Source of the DNA: Batrachochytrium dendrobatidis JAM81
Lineage: Eukaryota; Chytridiomycota; Chytridiomycetes; Rhizophydiales
Direction: 5' to 3'
Assembly: GCF_000203795.2 (NCBI RefSeq)
Contig: NW_006281100.1
Coordinates: forward strand, 484,535-548,534
DNA: 64,000 nt
Positions 24,599 to 37,002 of the stretch are shown here, piece after piece (the stretch's first letter is position 1; each line of letters opens with the position of its first letter). The position numbers and the translations under genes are program-made. The notes under the pieces are model-generated. The model did not search any database, had not been told where the DNA came from, and saw only the letters and a list, made by a program, of their open reading frames with translations.

Positions 24599-25474
24599 AT
24601 GAGTATCGCTCATGCCAATACAGATGAAATAGGTGCACACAGTGATGGGTTTAGAGATGATGAACATGAGAGCTGGGAATCTGAATTTTCAGATGAAATC
24701 ATAGGTCAGTCCAATGCAAGTGTTTTAAACCAGTTGCTGCAAGATTCATGAGCATCTACTACTCCATCAATGCTCCTTTTGGTACATGCTGACTACATAT
24801 TCACATTATATGACATGACTCTCTTGTCTTGCACAGCTATCTGTATATTATTAAACTTTTACCATTTCTAAACCCCAGTTGTAAACTTCAGCCATTCGAT
24901 ATTTGCACATCATACATACTCTGGATACTAACTCATGCACTAATTCTCCTCAAAATCATATGTAGGTCCAGCTGACCAACATCACGGCACTCACTCTACT
25001 GATCCCCTCAAGGCTCTTGCTATCCCAATCCACGATCCAGAATTTTTTCTTACTTTTAAAGGCATTACAAACCTCGTCATTGCTCCATTCTTTCAGGGCA
25101 TGTTCTATGGTCTTGGTGAGGGTATTGCAAGAATTTTTGTAGGTCGTTGGGTTGGGATTGATCCACTCACTGCATTGACAGGGAGAAAACGAGACACGCA
25201 GCATATCTCGCGATCCGTGAGATTACATTCTCAAGGACCTTCATTTCTTTCAAGATGGTTTGGTTGGATGAATGTGTGGCCAAATAGCTCAGAATCCTTA
25301 TCTAGTTCTCCCACAGAGGCCCTGCATTTACAGAATATTAATGCGTGTGCTGAATTCTACAATCCTGGAGCTACATTGCAGTTTGTGCACCATGTATCAA
25401 AAAACCAAGAGTCAACTCGACTCGAACATACTTTACACAATATCAACAAAAATACAAAAACATATTTGAATTGA
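24599..25474 (+). CDS. Mim1/TOM13-like outer-mitochondrial-membrane import protein
   Basis: Two exons, 24599-24704 and 24966-25474; 204 residues. The N-terminus is acidic (DDEHESWESEFSDE). The single hydrophobic segment reads NLVIAPFFQGMFYGLGEG, followed by IARIFVGRWVGIDP. Its NLxxxPFxxGMxxGxGExxA pattern matches the GxxxG-bearing transmembrane helix of Mim1, the fungal outer-membrane insertase for alpha-helical proteins. The C-terminal tail is polar and contains no further membrane helix. Placement head-to-head with TOM7 supports a mitochondrial outer-membrane role. It is larger than yeast Mim1 and similarity outside the helix is not visible, so the call depends on that motif. Confidence 0.55.
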
Positions 25475-25609
25475 ACATCATTTATTTTCTATTTCATTGT
25501 AGCAATAGTTAATTGATTGTGCATTCTCACATTCTCGTACCTAAATTCAAAAAATATCTGCAATTTGTTTTCAGATTTTTCAAGATTAACAGCTAAAGGC
25601 TGGTTTCTA

Positions 25610-27980
25610 CTATTTTCGATTCCCTCCAGAATTTGGAGTGGAAATACGCCCTCCAGTGAGTACAAATCCTGCCATATCATCAGATCGTTGGTCCTGCACA
25701 AGAATCTGTTGGGCTTCCTGAGCTTGATTGATTTGACCCCACATTTTAGCAGCTTCGGACGCATCTGTATGTTCATATCCTTGTGTAATGGAACGAGGAA
25801 TATGACGATTAGTACCGTTTGGAGGAATGCTTGTGGTTCCGTTGATAGGAGTTTGCGATCGCAAGTTATATCGCATTTGTTGATTGTTTTGTACCTGCCC
25901 AAAAGATCCCTGAAGTTGTGGATTTTCAATACTCAGATGACGTGCATGAGTATAGTGCAGTTGCTGGGGTTGTGTTTGATTAGTAGTGGAAGCTTGTCTC
26001 CATATATCAAAGTTCTATTGTTTGCAATGAACAACACAAATATTCAAAATGTAAGAGTCATAATTGACAATGTAGAATATAAACTTCAACCAATTTAGTA
26101 TAAAATACAAGCAGGCTTACTGGCTGAGCACGATTGGTTGTAGTAGATGAAATACCAGGTTGTGCCTTGCGAGGTTGAACAGGAATCAGCAATTCGCCAA
26201 TGCTGGTATTTTGACGCTCACGTTCCAACTCCGCCTCATATGCATCCACTTGGGAGTATCCGCCCCGAATAAAGGATAGCTCACGACGAGAATCTGAATT
26301 GTAGTTACCATTATTATCTAGTTCCATCGGGGCAAGATTTGCATTTGTAGGGGATGAGCCATCTAGTTCGTTTGACATGAATCGCTTTTGTTGCAATTGA
26401 GCATTTTGCTGAGGTGGCTGAGCGACTCCAATTACAGATCCATTGGCATTGAAAATGGGCCATCCGAATCGCTTTATGTTGGGATAAGTGGGTACTTTGC
26501 GGCACAAAATCTCGGTTGAAAGCGGATTGTTGGGGTGCATTTTCCACAGCTTGGTTTGCATTCTGTTATATCATCCATCGTATTCAAATCTGTCAATTAT
26601 TTTGCAATACTGCTGTTTACCCATTCCATGGCAAATGCTCGACTACTTTTTTACAATAAAATCACTTACGCTTGAAGATAGTTTTGCTGAGGACCTACAA
26701 CACTTCCTGGACGGAGCACTCGCATAAACGAAATAACTTCACACGCAGTCATTTTGTAGTGCTTCATGATAAACGATGCAATCAGTGAACCAGTTCGGCC
26801 TAGACCAGCTTTGCAATGCACAGCAATAGGACCTTTTATATTGCCATGAATTGCATATTTAATTACACGAAAAACAATAATGCATATTAAAACGATTTGA
26901 ATAGCGTATTTCATCCCATAGTATCATGTTTGCTGTACCTTCACGTGTTTCACAAATCTCTAGGAATCGTTTTAAAATGCCTTCGGGCGGTGTAGTTCCA
27001 TCAGGAAAATACAGCTCAATATGTTCGATGCCGGCCAAAACAAACTTACGCTTATCATATGTCTTATTGTTTAAACGAATAATGGTTTTGATGTTTTTTT
27101 CCTTCATATATCGAATCAAATTGTCCATGCTATAAGCACTAAAGAGTTTTTGTCGACGTGTTAGTTCTGCCTGCGCCTGTTGGTGACTTTGTTGTATACC
27201 AAGTTGTTTCTGGATTGAAGCACTGATGGGGTAAATGATTCCTGAACCAATACTAGCATTGTATAGAGCAATCTGTTGTTGTTGCTGAGGAGTTAGTAAA
27301 GCCGATTGCTGCACCAAGAATTGTGATGGGTCGTCTTTGGGCGAAGCCAGTGCAAGAAATTTGTCGGTGATCCAATTAAAATCGCCATTTTCAACCTTTT
27401 CATAGTACTCATACTCTTCCAAGTTTAAGTTTTCAAGATCAAGCAATCCGAGTGTGAGAGCCTTGTGCAAGCCTCGAATACAGTCAAGAATCGTGATATG
27501 ATAGGTTGCTGCACCATATCCAGCATCACAGTATGGAACAAATGGTGGAGAAATGCTCATAAAAGGTCGGTATGCATCCTCTGGTGTTTGATTTTGAACA
27601 ATAACCATGTATGCGCAGATTAAAAATACTGCGTTGGCGCGCTTGTCATTGTCCATGGACGAATATAGACAAATTTTTTTGTTACTAGTAGCGGGATCCT
27701 ATAAGATTGAATCAGTGCATTGTAAAAATGATGAATTCAAAACAGTGAGTTGATGCAGTCAATAATATGAAATGCCGCATTTGTTTGGTGGACTATATAA
27801 TTCGGATACATACTCTGAATTTTCCCTGTAGCACCTCACAAAATCGCATCACATGGGACAGATTGTTTGGACCAAAGTCTGAGTAAAAATTAACATACAC
27901 AAGCACTTGATCGATAGTAAAAAAGTGTATATCTGCATGCTGAGTTGGTGCAAACGTAAGGTTTGTAAAGTACAATCTGT
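25610..27980 (-). CDS. CDC14: Cdc14-family dual-specificity phosphatase (5' end unresolved)
   Basis: Cell-cycle phosphatase that reverses CDK phosphorylation at mitotic exit. Recognised exons: 27980-27814, 27698-26939, 26832-26670, 26562-26121, 26014-25610 (about 645 residues), with at least one upstream exon missing. The N-terminal pseudo-phosphatase half shows [42 protein letters not shown] and [15 protein letters not shown]. The catalytic half has NKTYDKRKF, the P-loop [15 protein letters not shown] (HCxxxxxR) and [14 protein letters not shown] Gln-rich insertion of about 50 residues separates the halves. The C-terminal 280 residues are polar and disordered, as in other Cdc14 proteins. No in-frame ATG precedes RLYFTNL in the sequence joined to it. 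The upstream flank is repeat-like. Confidence 0.88.
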
Positions 27981-28229
27981 CTAGAAAAATAAATACAAAT
28001 GTCAGTATCAAGTTTAATTTACAATCAGATAAAGGTATCAGAATGATTGGGGTTTCATTGTCGATTATTTTGTGTGAATTAGTCAGTGCATCAGGGAATT
28101 CATCAGGTATCAGGCATCCAAAATTTGAAATGGTGTGACGAGTCTGTTACAGTTATACCATATAGAACGAAGCACTAAACAAGGTTGTAAAGCGCATAAT
28201 AAATAGCCAGTATCATGAATGATTGACAT

Positions 28230-28679
28230 CAATTCACTGGACAGCATTGTGTTTTCTGCTCATTTTGTATAAAAACTAAATGTCCAAAACAGTATTCACA
28301 TCACAGTTACAGTAATCCTCACATCCTTTACACTTGTTTAATCTGCAACTCCCCTTTCCTGAAAATCAAACATGTCAAGTAGATATTGGATGATCGGCAT
28401 GAAAACAACAGTTGCATTTCTGAGACATGCGATCTTTGTTTTCTTGAACTAAAACACGAATGTATTCAAGATTCTAGGATACAACAAAGCAGAGTTTGAT
28501 TGTGTGCATCATATGATGGACTTTGTTTAGAAAAAAGAATTGGGAATGTCAGCTGGAAAAGCAGTCAATTTCTAATAGAAAAGTGCAATGAATATTCAAC
28601 CATTGTCTATTCCAAAGTAAATAGAAGCAGTGCTTGCAAGATAAATACAAAAGTGTTCCATTTTACGCGAATATGGCTA
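28230..28679. mobile_element. Diverged MITE-family copy
   Basis: Shared blocks in the same order as the 6.5- and 52.4-kb copies: AACAGTTGCATTTCTGAGAC, a TTTTCTTGAACTA block, TGCAAGATAAATACAAAAGT and the right end TTTTACGCGAATATGGCTAA. The left end is not clear; 28230 is where similarity becomes visible. The surrounding gap 27981-29815 otherwise holds the 29.4-kb element and one doubtful micro-gene. Confidence 0.55.
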
Positions 28680-28975
28680 ATATTCGAGTCAACTAATGAG
28701 CACGAGTGGAAAACAGCATTATATGCATGTATCAGCACAATCCAGTAAACCTTATTTTTTAACCCAACCACTTTGTCTAAGCTAAATAATACATCACTCT
28801 AATAAGCAGCATTAAATTTTCCATTTGCATGTTATTGTTGGGTATTCGATAAATATACCCCTAATAGTTCCAAATAGGCGCGACATATGAGGGGAGCTAA
28901 ATATCAAGATACTGCAAACAAATTGCTCTGTATCTTTCTAAAGCTAAAGACACGGAATGCCCATTATAGCCAGTA

Positions 28976-29126
28976 TTATACATTTACAGCTGCAGGAGAA
29001 TAGAAAATAGCGATGCATTGTGGAATCCCACTTACCCTTTATCAGCTCTTGAGCCTTGGCAATAACTTCCTTTCCTGTAGCGCTTGTAGCATGATTAATA
29101 AGACCTCCAATATTAGAAAATGGCAT
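28976..29126 (-). CDS. Possible two-exon micro-protein, unknown
   Basis: The ATG at 29126 opens MPFSNIGGLINHATSATGKE. A good donor (GTAAGTG at 29035) and an acceptor (CTGCAG before 28989) give a 34-residue protein ending KAVNV. The ORF is clean and the splice sites are good, but it is too short to judge and I recognise no family. It could be noise. Confidence 0.25.
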
Positions 29127-29394
29127 GATTATATCTGATGTATATGTTGATAGGGTGTCACAATGCTTTGGTTGGGATGTGTTTGAAAAACAGCTAGATG
29201 TTGTTTCTGGGATGCTCTAAAGCATAAATCAGTCACGTGTTTACATGAAGTGGTTTTGGCCAAAACAGCTGAATGTTTCGAGGTTCAGATGTAGATCTAC
29301 AATGGCATGCCATTTGACAAAAACAGTGTTGTTTCGGTTTAAATCAAGAGGATATAACTTTGGCCATGGGCTAATAGAAACAGTAACGCATTTA

Positions 29395-29762
29395 CAGTTG
29401 TATCCACGCAAAATGAAACAATTGTATTCTCGCTGTGATTGCTTTGGAGTGTAAAATGGCTAAATATTTATTATGCCTTCCTACTAGAAACCAACATGGT
29501 CAATAAACATTGTTAAGCCCTACTGAGAATTAATCGTAAAAAATGGATTTGTGCAGTGTGTAATTCCAGATAGAAAGAATTGAGAATCGATAATACGAGC
29601 TCTATACTTTGCAATATTGCTGTTTGTTGAACAATTGGCAGACCATCTTGAATCAGTGAATGTAGTCTTGTCAAGGCGTGCGATGCTGCTCAGTAAATGT
29701 AAGAATCTCGTGAGGCTGGCTGTTTATCACTTTTCGTGTTCCATTTTACGTGAACACGATTG
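29395..29762. mobile_element. MITE-like inverted-repeat element, 368 bp
   Basis: The left end is TA/CAGTTGTATCCACGCAAAAT and the right end is CATTTTACGTGAACACGATTG/TA, inverted repeats with TA flanks. Sub-terminal sequence matches the family (GGAGTGTAAAATGGCTAAATATTTATT, TTCCTACTAGAAACC) in reverse orientation. The right end is 53 bp before the ACBP start codon. Confidence 0.72.
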
Positions 29763-29815
29763 TAAAACGAGCTTCATCCCTAACCCAACAATCTACCTAT
29801 TGTCCATCTACAACC

Positions 29816-30715
29816 ATGTCTGACCCAGCTTCTACCGGAAACGTGAGTTGTTTCTGCTTATACTATTGCTTCCACCTTATCATGGGTTGCTTTGATTCTA
29901 TTGGCATTTCTAGTCCAAGGGTTTATAAACTGCTACTCTGCCGGATCAGATTACATGGATTGGATGGTGTTTGATGCAAGATTACTTACTATTGGGACCA
30001 TTACTATGGTTGGCCGGTTAAGGAATTGAATGGGATGACTTTGGTCAATGCCATTGATTCCTTTCACTATTTCCACTGTCTAGATGCTTGATTATCTTCA
30101 AACAATATACCAAGAACTGTCACTTCCATTGAAAGATTGATCCATTCAACACTTTAGTCTTATTCAACCATTTGCTGATTTGTACGTTTGATACTTATGT
30201 TTGCTGAATACTGTTGTGTATAGTCCGACTTTATCAAGGCTGCTGCCGATGTCAAGAACCTGGCCACCAAGCCCAACAACGAGGAGCTTCTTCAGCTTTA
30301 TGCTCTTTTCAAGCAATCAATTTCCGGTGACAACACTTCTGGTGGGTTGATTGCATTGATGTAGACTGATATGTTATTGTATGACTAGTATGCAGACTTT
30401 CAAAGTCGTTCAATGTGAATGGGGAATTGAGTTTTCCCGCACAAATGTTTGCAAATCTCATTGCTGTATATATGCCGCTGAGAAGTGGAACAATTCGACT
30501 CAATTGATGCTTGTACAATCTAACTTTTTTGGACCCTTTATTTGGATATTTCGCTTGGATCCTTGACGTCTATTGTAAATACAGCCTGTCCTGGTATGTT
30601 CGATCTTCAGGGTAAGGCAAAGTGGAGTGCCTGGGAGAAGGTCAAGGGAACCTCTAAAGAAGATGCTCAAGCGCAATACATTGCACTAGTCAAGCAGCTG
30701 CAAGGAAAGAACTAG
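29816..30715 (+). CDS. ACB1: Acyl-CoA-binding protein
   Basis: Small cytosolic carrier of long-chain acyl-CoA esters. Exons: 29816-29842 (nine codons), 30224-30341, 30585-30715; 91 residues, the standard ACBP length. Visible signature elements: [33 protein letters not shown], then across the intron [20 protein letters not shown] and [17 protein letters not shown]. The acyl-CoA-contacting Tyr and Lys positions (LYALFKQ, KAKW) are kept. Intron 1 is long for this window (381 bp) and follows an unusually short first exon. A MITE-like element ends 53 bp upstream of the ATG. Confidence 0.93.
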
Positions 30716-30835
30716 CGCGTATCTTCAAACAACTGAATAGCACGAGACTAGTTTATTTTACAATCTTGGGTTTAAAAGTTTTATTACTGATGATTGAAAT
30801 GAACATCAAGTATACTATTTGACTATCTACTCCCT

Positions 30836-33800
30836 TTATTTATCATAGCCTTTACCTTGACTATCTGCGTTACGAACAGTGGAGGGTTTGAAACTTTCTA
30901 CTTGGTCACCATTTGTCGCTGAAATAAATGAACTCAGAGCTGAATATAACGATTCGTTCTTTACAGATCCGCCAGTAATAGGTGGCCAATATTTACACAA
31001 GATGGGATGAAATTCTACTGGAACCCACGCTAGAGTTGCATCCAGTAAAAACGTCTTGTCATTATGCCACATCTTGGCTAAATCAGATCGTGTTGCCACA
31101 TGAGAGCGAGCAAGAGTATCCAGCAGCAATGATACCTTGTTTTGGCTGCGTGCCCATGATTTGGTCACTACGGATGGTTTTGTAGACATAAACTTTCTCA
31201 TCAAGCCAAACACATCCTTGGTTGCTGTCCGTTTTTTTTCAAGATTCATACTTCCAACTACAGTACCCTCTAGTAAAGCCTTGGCAAACCACATAATCCG
31301 TGTCATTTCATCCAAATTTTTGTTGGTTTCAGTTAAACCGAGTTCCCACAAACACGGCCCAAATACTGGAACGACATATCCGACAACATGATCTTTTGCT
31401 GCTACATAGTGGGGCTCTGGTTGAGTGAGAAGGCGTCCTGTTCGTACGAGTGATGGTGGGCACATGGTTGACAACCATGACTCGTTCACTACCGTGCACT
31501 GCTTTAGCCATCGACGAACAGGTTCGGCAGGGTTGGCATCATCCATGATGGTTATATTCGATCCCCGCATCTGCATCACATGCGAGTTATCCGCAGCAAA
31601 TCGCTCCTCGTGTCCAACAACTTCACTATATATGATCCATTTTGGTGCAGGACGTTGGCTGTAAAGACACGAAGATGCATGAACAAGATGAGTCTCTTTA
31701 AGATTATCTGCCCAAAGTGTTTGATATACTGGAACAGCATGTTTTCCATATCCACTAACAGCGTTTTCATTAAGTCGCGCAATCTTGTCTGGGAATCCAG
31801 TAAGCAGGATTTGTCGAATCAAAGTCTGTGTCTTGGTATTTGGAGGTGACATGCTAAGATTAGAAGAAAGACTCGATACATTCTTTTGAATAATATCTGA
31901 TGTATCGTGAGCCAACACATTTTTAAGAATATTGGTGATTTGAATTCGCAGCTTGTGAATCTCTTCCATTGCTTTGGGCCGAAGAAAGTGCGACTCGCAA
32001 AAGTTTTCAAGCGACTTGGCAGAACGACTTCGTTCAGCAGCATATGCACCAATAGCATTAAGCATACACAGTACATCTGATGAGGAAGAACCAGAAAAAG
32101 CCTGCATAATTTGGAAAAACCTGGTACGTTTTTTGCGACGTTCTTCCTTGCCATCATGATCATCTGCGTCCTCCTCATCTTGTTCAGACTGGTTCGTATT
32201 TTTAATCAAATCAACATCACGAACAATTGGATCACCTACAGATAGCCCAGAAATAACAGCAACAATGTAGGGCAGTACTGGCTGTGATTGTTTTGCTGCT
32301 ACAACAAGCATTTTTGCAAACCGTGGCGACACTGGAAATTTAGACATTAGTCTGCCTATGCTAGTGATCTCCAAAAACTGTGATGAAACTCCTGTTTGGG
32401 AGCTTGACACTGCAGCTGAAAGATCAAGTGCGCCAAGATATTTTAAAAGTCGCTCGGCTGAATTTAGATTGTCACAATTGGGTGGTGAGGGAAAAGGAAA
32501 GTTGGAAATTTGATTGATTCCCATGGCTTTCATCTGCATTACAACATCTTCAATGGGAACTCGCATGATCTCTGGTGTAGCAAATTTTTCAAAATAATTG
32601 TTATACACTGCAGATGAAAACAATCGATAGCAATGTCCCGCACCCATACGACCAGCTCGACCAGCGCGCTGATCAGCAGATGCCTTGGAAGTCCATGATA
32701 CTTGGAAAGTTTGCACACCAGTATATGCATCGTATTGTCGCTCTTTAACTTTGCCACAATCAACAACATATTTAACACCTGGAATGGTGATTGAGGTTTC
32801 TGCAACATTGGTGGCAACAACAATCAAACGAGCTCCTTCTGGAGGTGGATCAAAAATCTGCAGCTGTGCCTTGGTAGGGAGCATGGAATAAAGAGGAAGA
32901 ACATGAACTGGTGCCAAATCTACAGATGGTACGAATGCTTTGTCGGCCTCACTTTCATCCTCATCGTCGCTGATTCCGCCAAGAATATGCACTTCTTCTT
33001 CCTCATTATCTTCGTCCTCATCAGCCTCCAGCTGTTCCATCTCGTCAAAGTCATCACGCTCCTCACCTCCCAGTTGACTGGACTTTTGTCTTTTTTGAGC
33101 ATTTAAATTTTCTTCGTATGCTTCCGCAACAGCTTCAGATTCGCCAAACACTCCTTTGATAGAGTTGTCATCATCCATTTCAATATCATCTGTAGTTTGA
33201 GCAATTGAGTCTTTTGATATAGTTTTTGAAAATGTAGCACGCAATTTTTTTACCAACACCTGCACTTCCTGCTGTCCAGTCACAAACACTAGAATAGCGC
33301 CAGGTGGCAGTTTTTTGTGAATCTTGGATACTTTTTTAAATGCCTCGCTGACATAATCAATCTCGGGTGTGATTTTGTTGTAATGTACCACAACTTTATG
33401 TTGACGGCCTTCTACTTTAATTACCGGAGGTGGATTGCCATCTGGAAACAATGCTTTGTTGTCTGTAAAGTCTTGAACACGCAGTGTAGCACTCATAATG
33501 ACAACTCGTAGAGGCTTGATATTTTGAATTTTACCCGAATTTCGCAGTCGAACCACTCGAGTAAGCCATCCAATCAGTACATCAGTACCCACGGTACGCT
33601 CATGTGCTTCGTCAATGACGATACACGAATAATCAGAAAGTAAAATATCAGATCCTTTCTTGGTTGAAGCAGATGTAATAGAAGTGGATAAAGGAGTTAT
33701 GTCACCACTAAGCTCTCGTAAAAGCACACCATCAGTCATGAACTTGATTCGAGTATTTTTTCCCGTCAAACCTCGATCGTATCGAATCTGATAGGCCACT

Positions 33801-35369
33801 TCGCCCTTGTGTAGATTCATTTCAAATGCAACACGGTTAGCCATACTGACTGCAGCAACACGACGAGGTTGAGTGATGCCAATCATGCCAGGATAAAGAG
33901 GATGAGACTTGTCACCAAATCCAGCTTCGTACAAAAACTGTGGTACTTGGGTAGTTTTTCCCGAGCCTGTTTCGCCACATAGGATTGTAATGTCGTTGGC
34001 TAGAATGGTTTCCATGATGAGTTGTTCTTCTCCAGTCACAGGAAGAGAAAGTCGTGCAAGTTGGATTTCTTCTGATCTATCAACTGGAACAAAAATTGCT
34101 TTGGGGCCGGGAATCGACAAAGTCTTTTTAAGAGTCGATACCGAATGTGACGGCTTTTCATCTATTGACTTGACTGTATTAGTAGATAAAGTCTGATTAA
34201 AAGACTCGCCAGAAACGACATTCGATGACCACAAGGCTTTTTGACAAGCAGTGCTAATAGACTCCTTGTTGTCGTCTGTATCTTCAAGCATGCTACCATC
34301 AGAATCAGAATCAGAATTTTCAGAGTTACTGTTGGCCAATTTTGCCATTTGTTGGCGGATCTCACGTCTCTGCCGTTTCTTGAGAACACGCTTAGATGGT
34401 TCTGCAGGTTTACCACCTGGTGTGGTCGCGGTGTTTTCTCGCAGTGAACTACCAAGAACGGGTCGATTGTGAATAATGGAGGATACGGAAGTATTACTTG
34501 GAACTAGTTCTACGCTGGTAGTCCCATGCTCAGACGAGGTGACAATGATAGGAGCAGATTGAGCAGCCATTCCAAATGAACGAGACACAATGCCCATGGA
34601 CTCAATTGGGGTTGACTCCACATTTAAACAATTGTCAGAACTTTCACTCTCATCAAAGTCGACTTGCATTGTATTATCTGGAATTTCTGTAGGCCGAATA
34701 ACTGGCTTCAGCAATTGTACGGATGGATCTGATTGTGGAATGCCGCTTCGCTCCTCCAACAATGCTTGTCTGAGTCGCTCCCTGGCAGTTAATTTACCAC
34801 TACTAAGTTTCTTACTCGACTTGAATAGCTCAGATGAGAATTCCTGTTTGCCAAGTTTCTCATACAAATAGACTCGCTCCTCTTTTTTCATCTCTCGCTC
34901 TATAAACTTTTCCATTCTTTTTCGCTTTTTACCAGATATTTTGACTGTCTGTGCTTCTGTAAGCAATGCTAGTCGATTTGCAACTTCGTTTGCAGTACTA
35001 GCTACTCGAGTTTCTTTAGAAGGTAGAATATATGGAATGGTTGTCGTTGAACTAAGTTTAATATAAACCATGTTACAGGTGGTTAGTAGACATTTGATCG
35101 AATCAGAAGTCTGAATATAAAACTTACGATGTATATTCAGTCTGATTGGATAAATCCTCTTTTTGAATGGTAGTTTCATTAGTAGAAAGGACCGACTTGG
35201 GCTTAGTTGCATGTAGTGTTTTGCGGGCAGCCTCAATCACTGTAGGATTTATTTTTTGAATGGAAGCCTTGATACCACCATCACGGGGTTTCGAATGGGG
35301 CTTGGCAGATGTAGTCAGATGTGATGCTGCTCGAGCCTTTGCATTGTATCTGGCACCTTGTCGACCCAT
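30836..35369 (-). CDS. DHR1: DEAH-box RNA helicase DHX37/Dhr1 (ribosome biogenesis)
   Basis: Nucleolar helicase that releases U3 snoRNA from pre-18S rRNA during small-subunit processome maturation. Exon 1 is 35369-35128 and exon 2 is 35051-30836; 1485 residues. The N-terminus MGRQGARYNAKARAAS and the following Lys-rich tract are typical of Dhr1. Helicase motifs: GETGSGKTTQ (about residue 445), TQPRRVAAVSMA, IDEAHERT (DEAH, about 560), MSATLRV, VATNVAETSITIPGV and QRAGRAGR. An acidic insertion (LEADEDEDNEEEEVHILGG) lies between the two RecA domains, as in Dhr1. The HA2/OB region follows, then a C-terminal domain with LWELGLTETNK. The 4.2-kb single exon contrasts with the intron-dense neighbours. 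It converges with ACB1, 120 bp apart. Confidence 0.93.
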
Positions 35370-35481
35370 TGCTATGGACAAGTAGCAATGTTTTCAATAG
35401 AAACTTTATCAAATTTAATTGAAAAATAAAAAAATTGAAACAAGCAATCCAATAAATGATATTTTTGTCACTGCCAATTTA

Positions 35482-35875
35482 CAGCCATATTCATGTCAAA
35501 TAAACACTCGAATCAATACATGATAAACAGTCTCATGTTTGGTGCTAATCTTACTGATTAATATCATCCTTTAAACTCATTAGTTGACTGGTTTTCATGT
35601 TCATTATCGTACAAAAATACAGAGCAAATGTTCACATCTTTGTTCCAATACATTCCACACCCTCGACACTTGTTCAATTCCCAACTTTCCATTTCTCCAA
35701 ATACTGAGTGATCACATGGAAACAACAGTTCATTTCCGAGATGCTCGCTTGAACTATATTTCAAACGTATTTGATATTAGAATACAACAGAGCTTCAACA
35801 AATATTTAACCATTGTTTATTCCAAGACAATCACTGCAAGATAAATACATGTTCCATTTTACGTGAATACGGCTG
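35482..35875. mobile_element. MITE-like inverted-repeat element, 394 bp
   Basis: The left end is TTTA/CAGCCATATTCATGTCAAAT and the right end is TTTTACGTGAATACGGCTG/TAAA; the outer nine bases are perfect inverted repeats abutting TA. Internal blocks match the other copies (GTTCCAATACATTCCACA, AACAACAGTTCATTTCCGAG, TGCAAGATAAATACATGTTCC). The rest of the gap 35370-36406 shows nothing I can name. Confidence 0.78.
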
Positions 35876-36406
35876 TAAAGAATGAAAAGCCAGCTGTATG
35901 CAAGACAAAAAGTATGAAAGCATGTTTATTTCTATTTCACAACCCAATCTCGTCATGGTTTAAAGGCATTTAGACAGCATCGAGCATGCTGTTACATTTC
36001 AAAAAAGTGTTTGGTTCATAAAACTGCATGATTGTTTTAAATTAGCATAGACTATATAGGTGCAAGTGTGGTTGAAGTTTACGCAAATACCGCCCCAATG
36101 CATGATATGCTGGGGTGATGGCTGGCAATTTTCCATCTTTTCTCTCCGCCTTCAGTTTGTCAAGCTTTCTTGTTCCCAACAAGGTTCTACATTATTTTTC
36201 CATATTGCCAAAATTGTGCCTCTCGATGGGCGTGACAAATGCGCTCACTATTCTTGTTCCCATCCTCCTCCCAATTAAAATTATAAAATGCAAGATTAAT
36301 GTCATGTCGTTACTACTCACTAATATATCCCTAGTGTTCTTTTCAAACTCTGAATACTCAGTAGTCCAACCCATTTAGCTCTTATCTCGACCTTTTGATC
36401 TCAGTC

Positions 36407-36721
36407 ATGCTTACATCTGCTCGCACCTTAGGCTTGGTAGCACTTTTACTTTGCGGCACCACGCTTTCAAACCCAGTCCCCCAAGTTAGCAACGGTATCT
36501 CAAATGCAACCCCAAGCCCGTCAAACCAGGCCGCTTCATCTAGTGTAACTAGCATTGGTGACGATAGCTACTGCAATGAAAATGATGACAAGTGCGTTGA
36601 TGTCGACAGTGAATTTGCAAATCGTGTCAAGTATGTCATTGTCAAAAAGATGATGCCTTCCAAATCAGGCGATCCTAACGAGGTCGAGGAAGCTGTCGAT
36701 GTTTTCGAGATTACTCGTTAA
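36407..36721 (+). CDS. Small secreted protein, unknown
   Basis: Single-exon ORF of 104 residues. The first 21 residues (MLTSARTLGLVALLLCGTTL) form a classical signal peptide with a likely cleavage site near LSNP. The mature part begins Pro/Ser/Asn-rich, then has a short acidic segment with two cysteines (YCNENDDKCVDVD) and a charged C-terminus. There is no membrane segment or GPI signal. I recognise no family. The downstream gap to 37002 (281 bp) is empty. Confidence 0.6.
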   Translation: MLTSARTLGLVALLLCGTTLSNPVPQVSNGISNATPSPSNQAASSSVTSIGDDSYCNENDDKCVDVDSEFANRVKYVIVKKMMPSKSGDPNEVEEAVDVFEITR

Positions 36722-37002
36722 ACGGGATTGATTTTATACCAAAACGTTATAATAAACTGACAGTTGCATTAATAAAACTGCATTTGACCATTATAGTTTC
36801 AAAACTTGAAAGTATTTGACTCGTTGATCACCAAGCTGATGCTGATATTGACCAATTTACTTGCAAAAGCTAAAGTTTCTGCAAATTAAACTAAAACGTG
36901 TTTTGTATCACTAGTTCATTTCCAATACCCAATCAAGATCTAATTCTGATACAGATAATGCATTCAAACAGACTGCTACAATATCTGGCAAATACAATCG
37001 GT

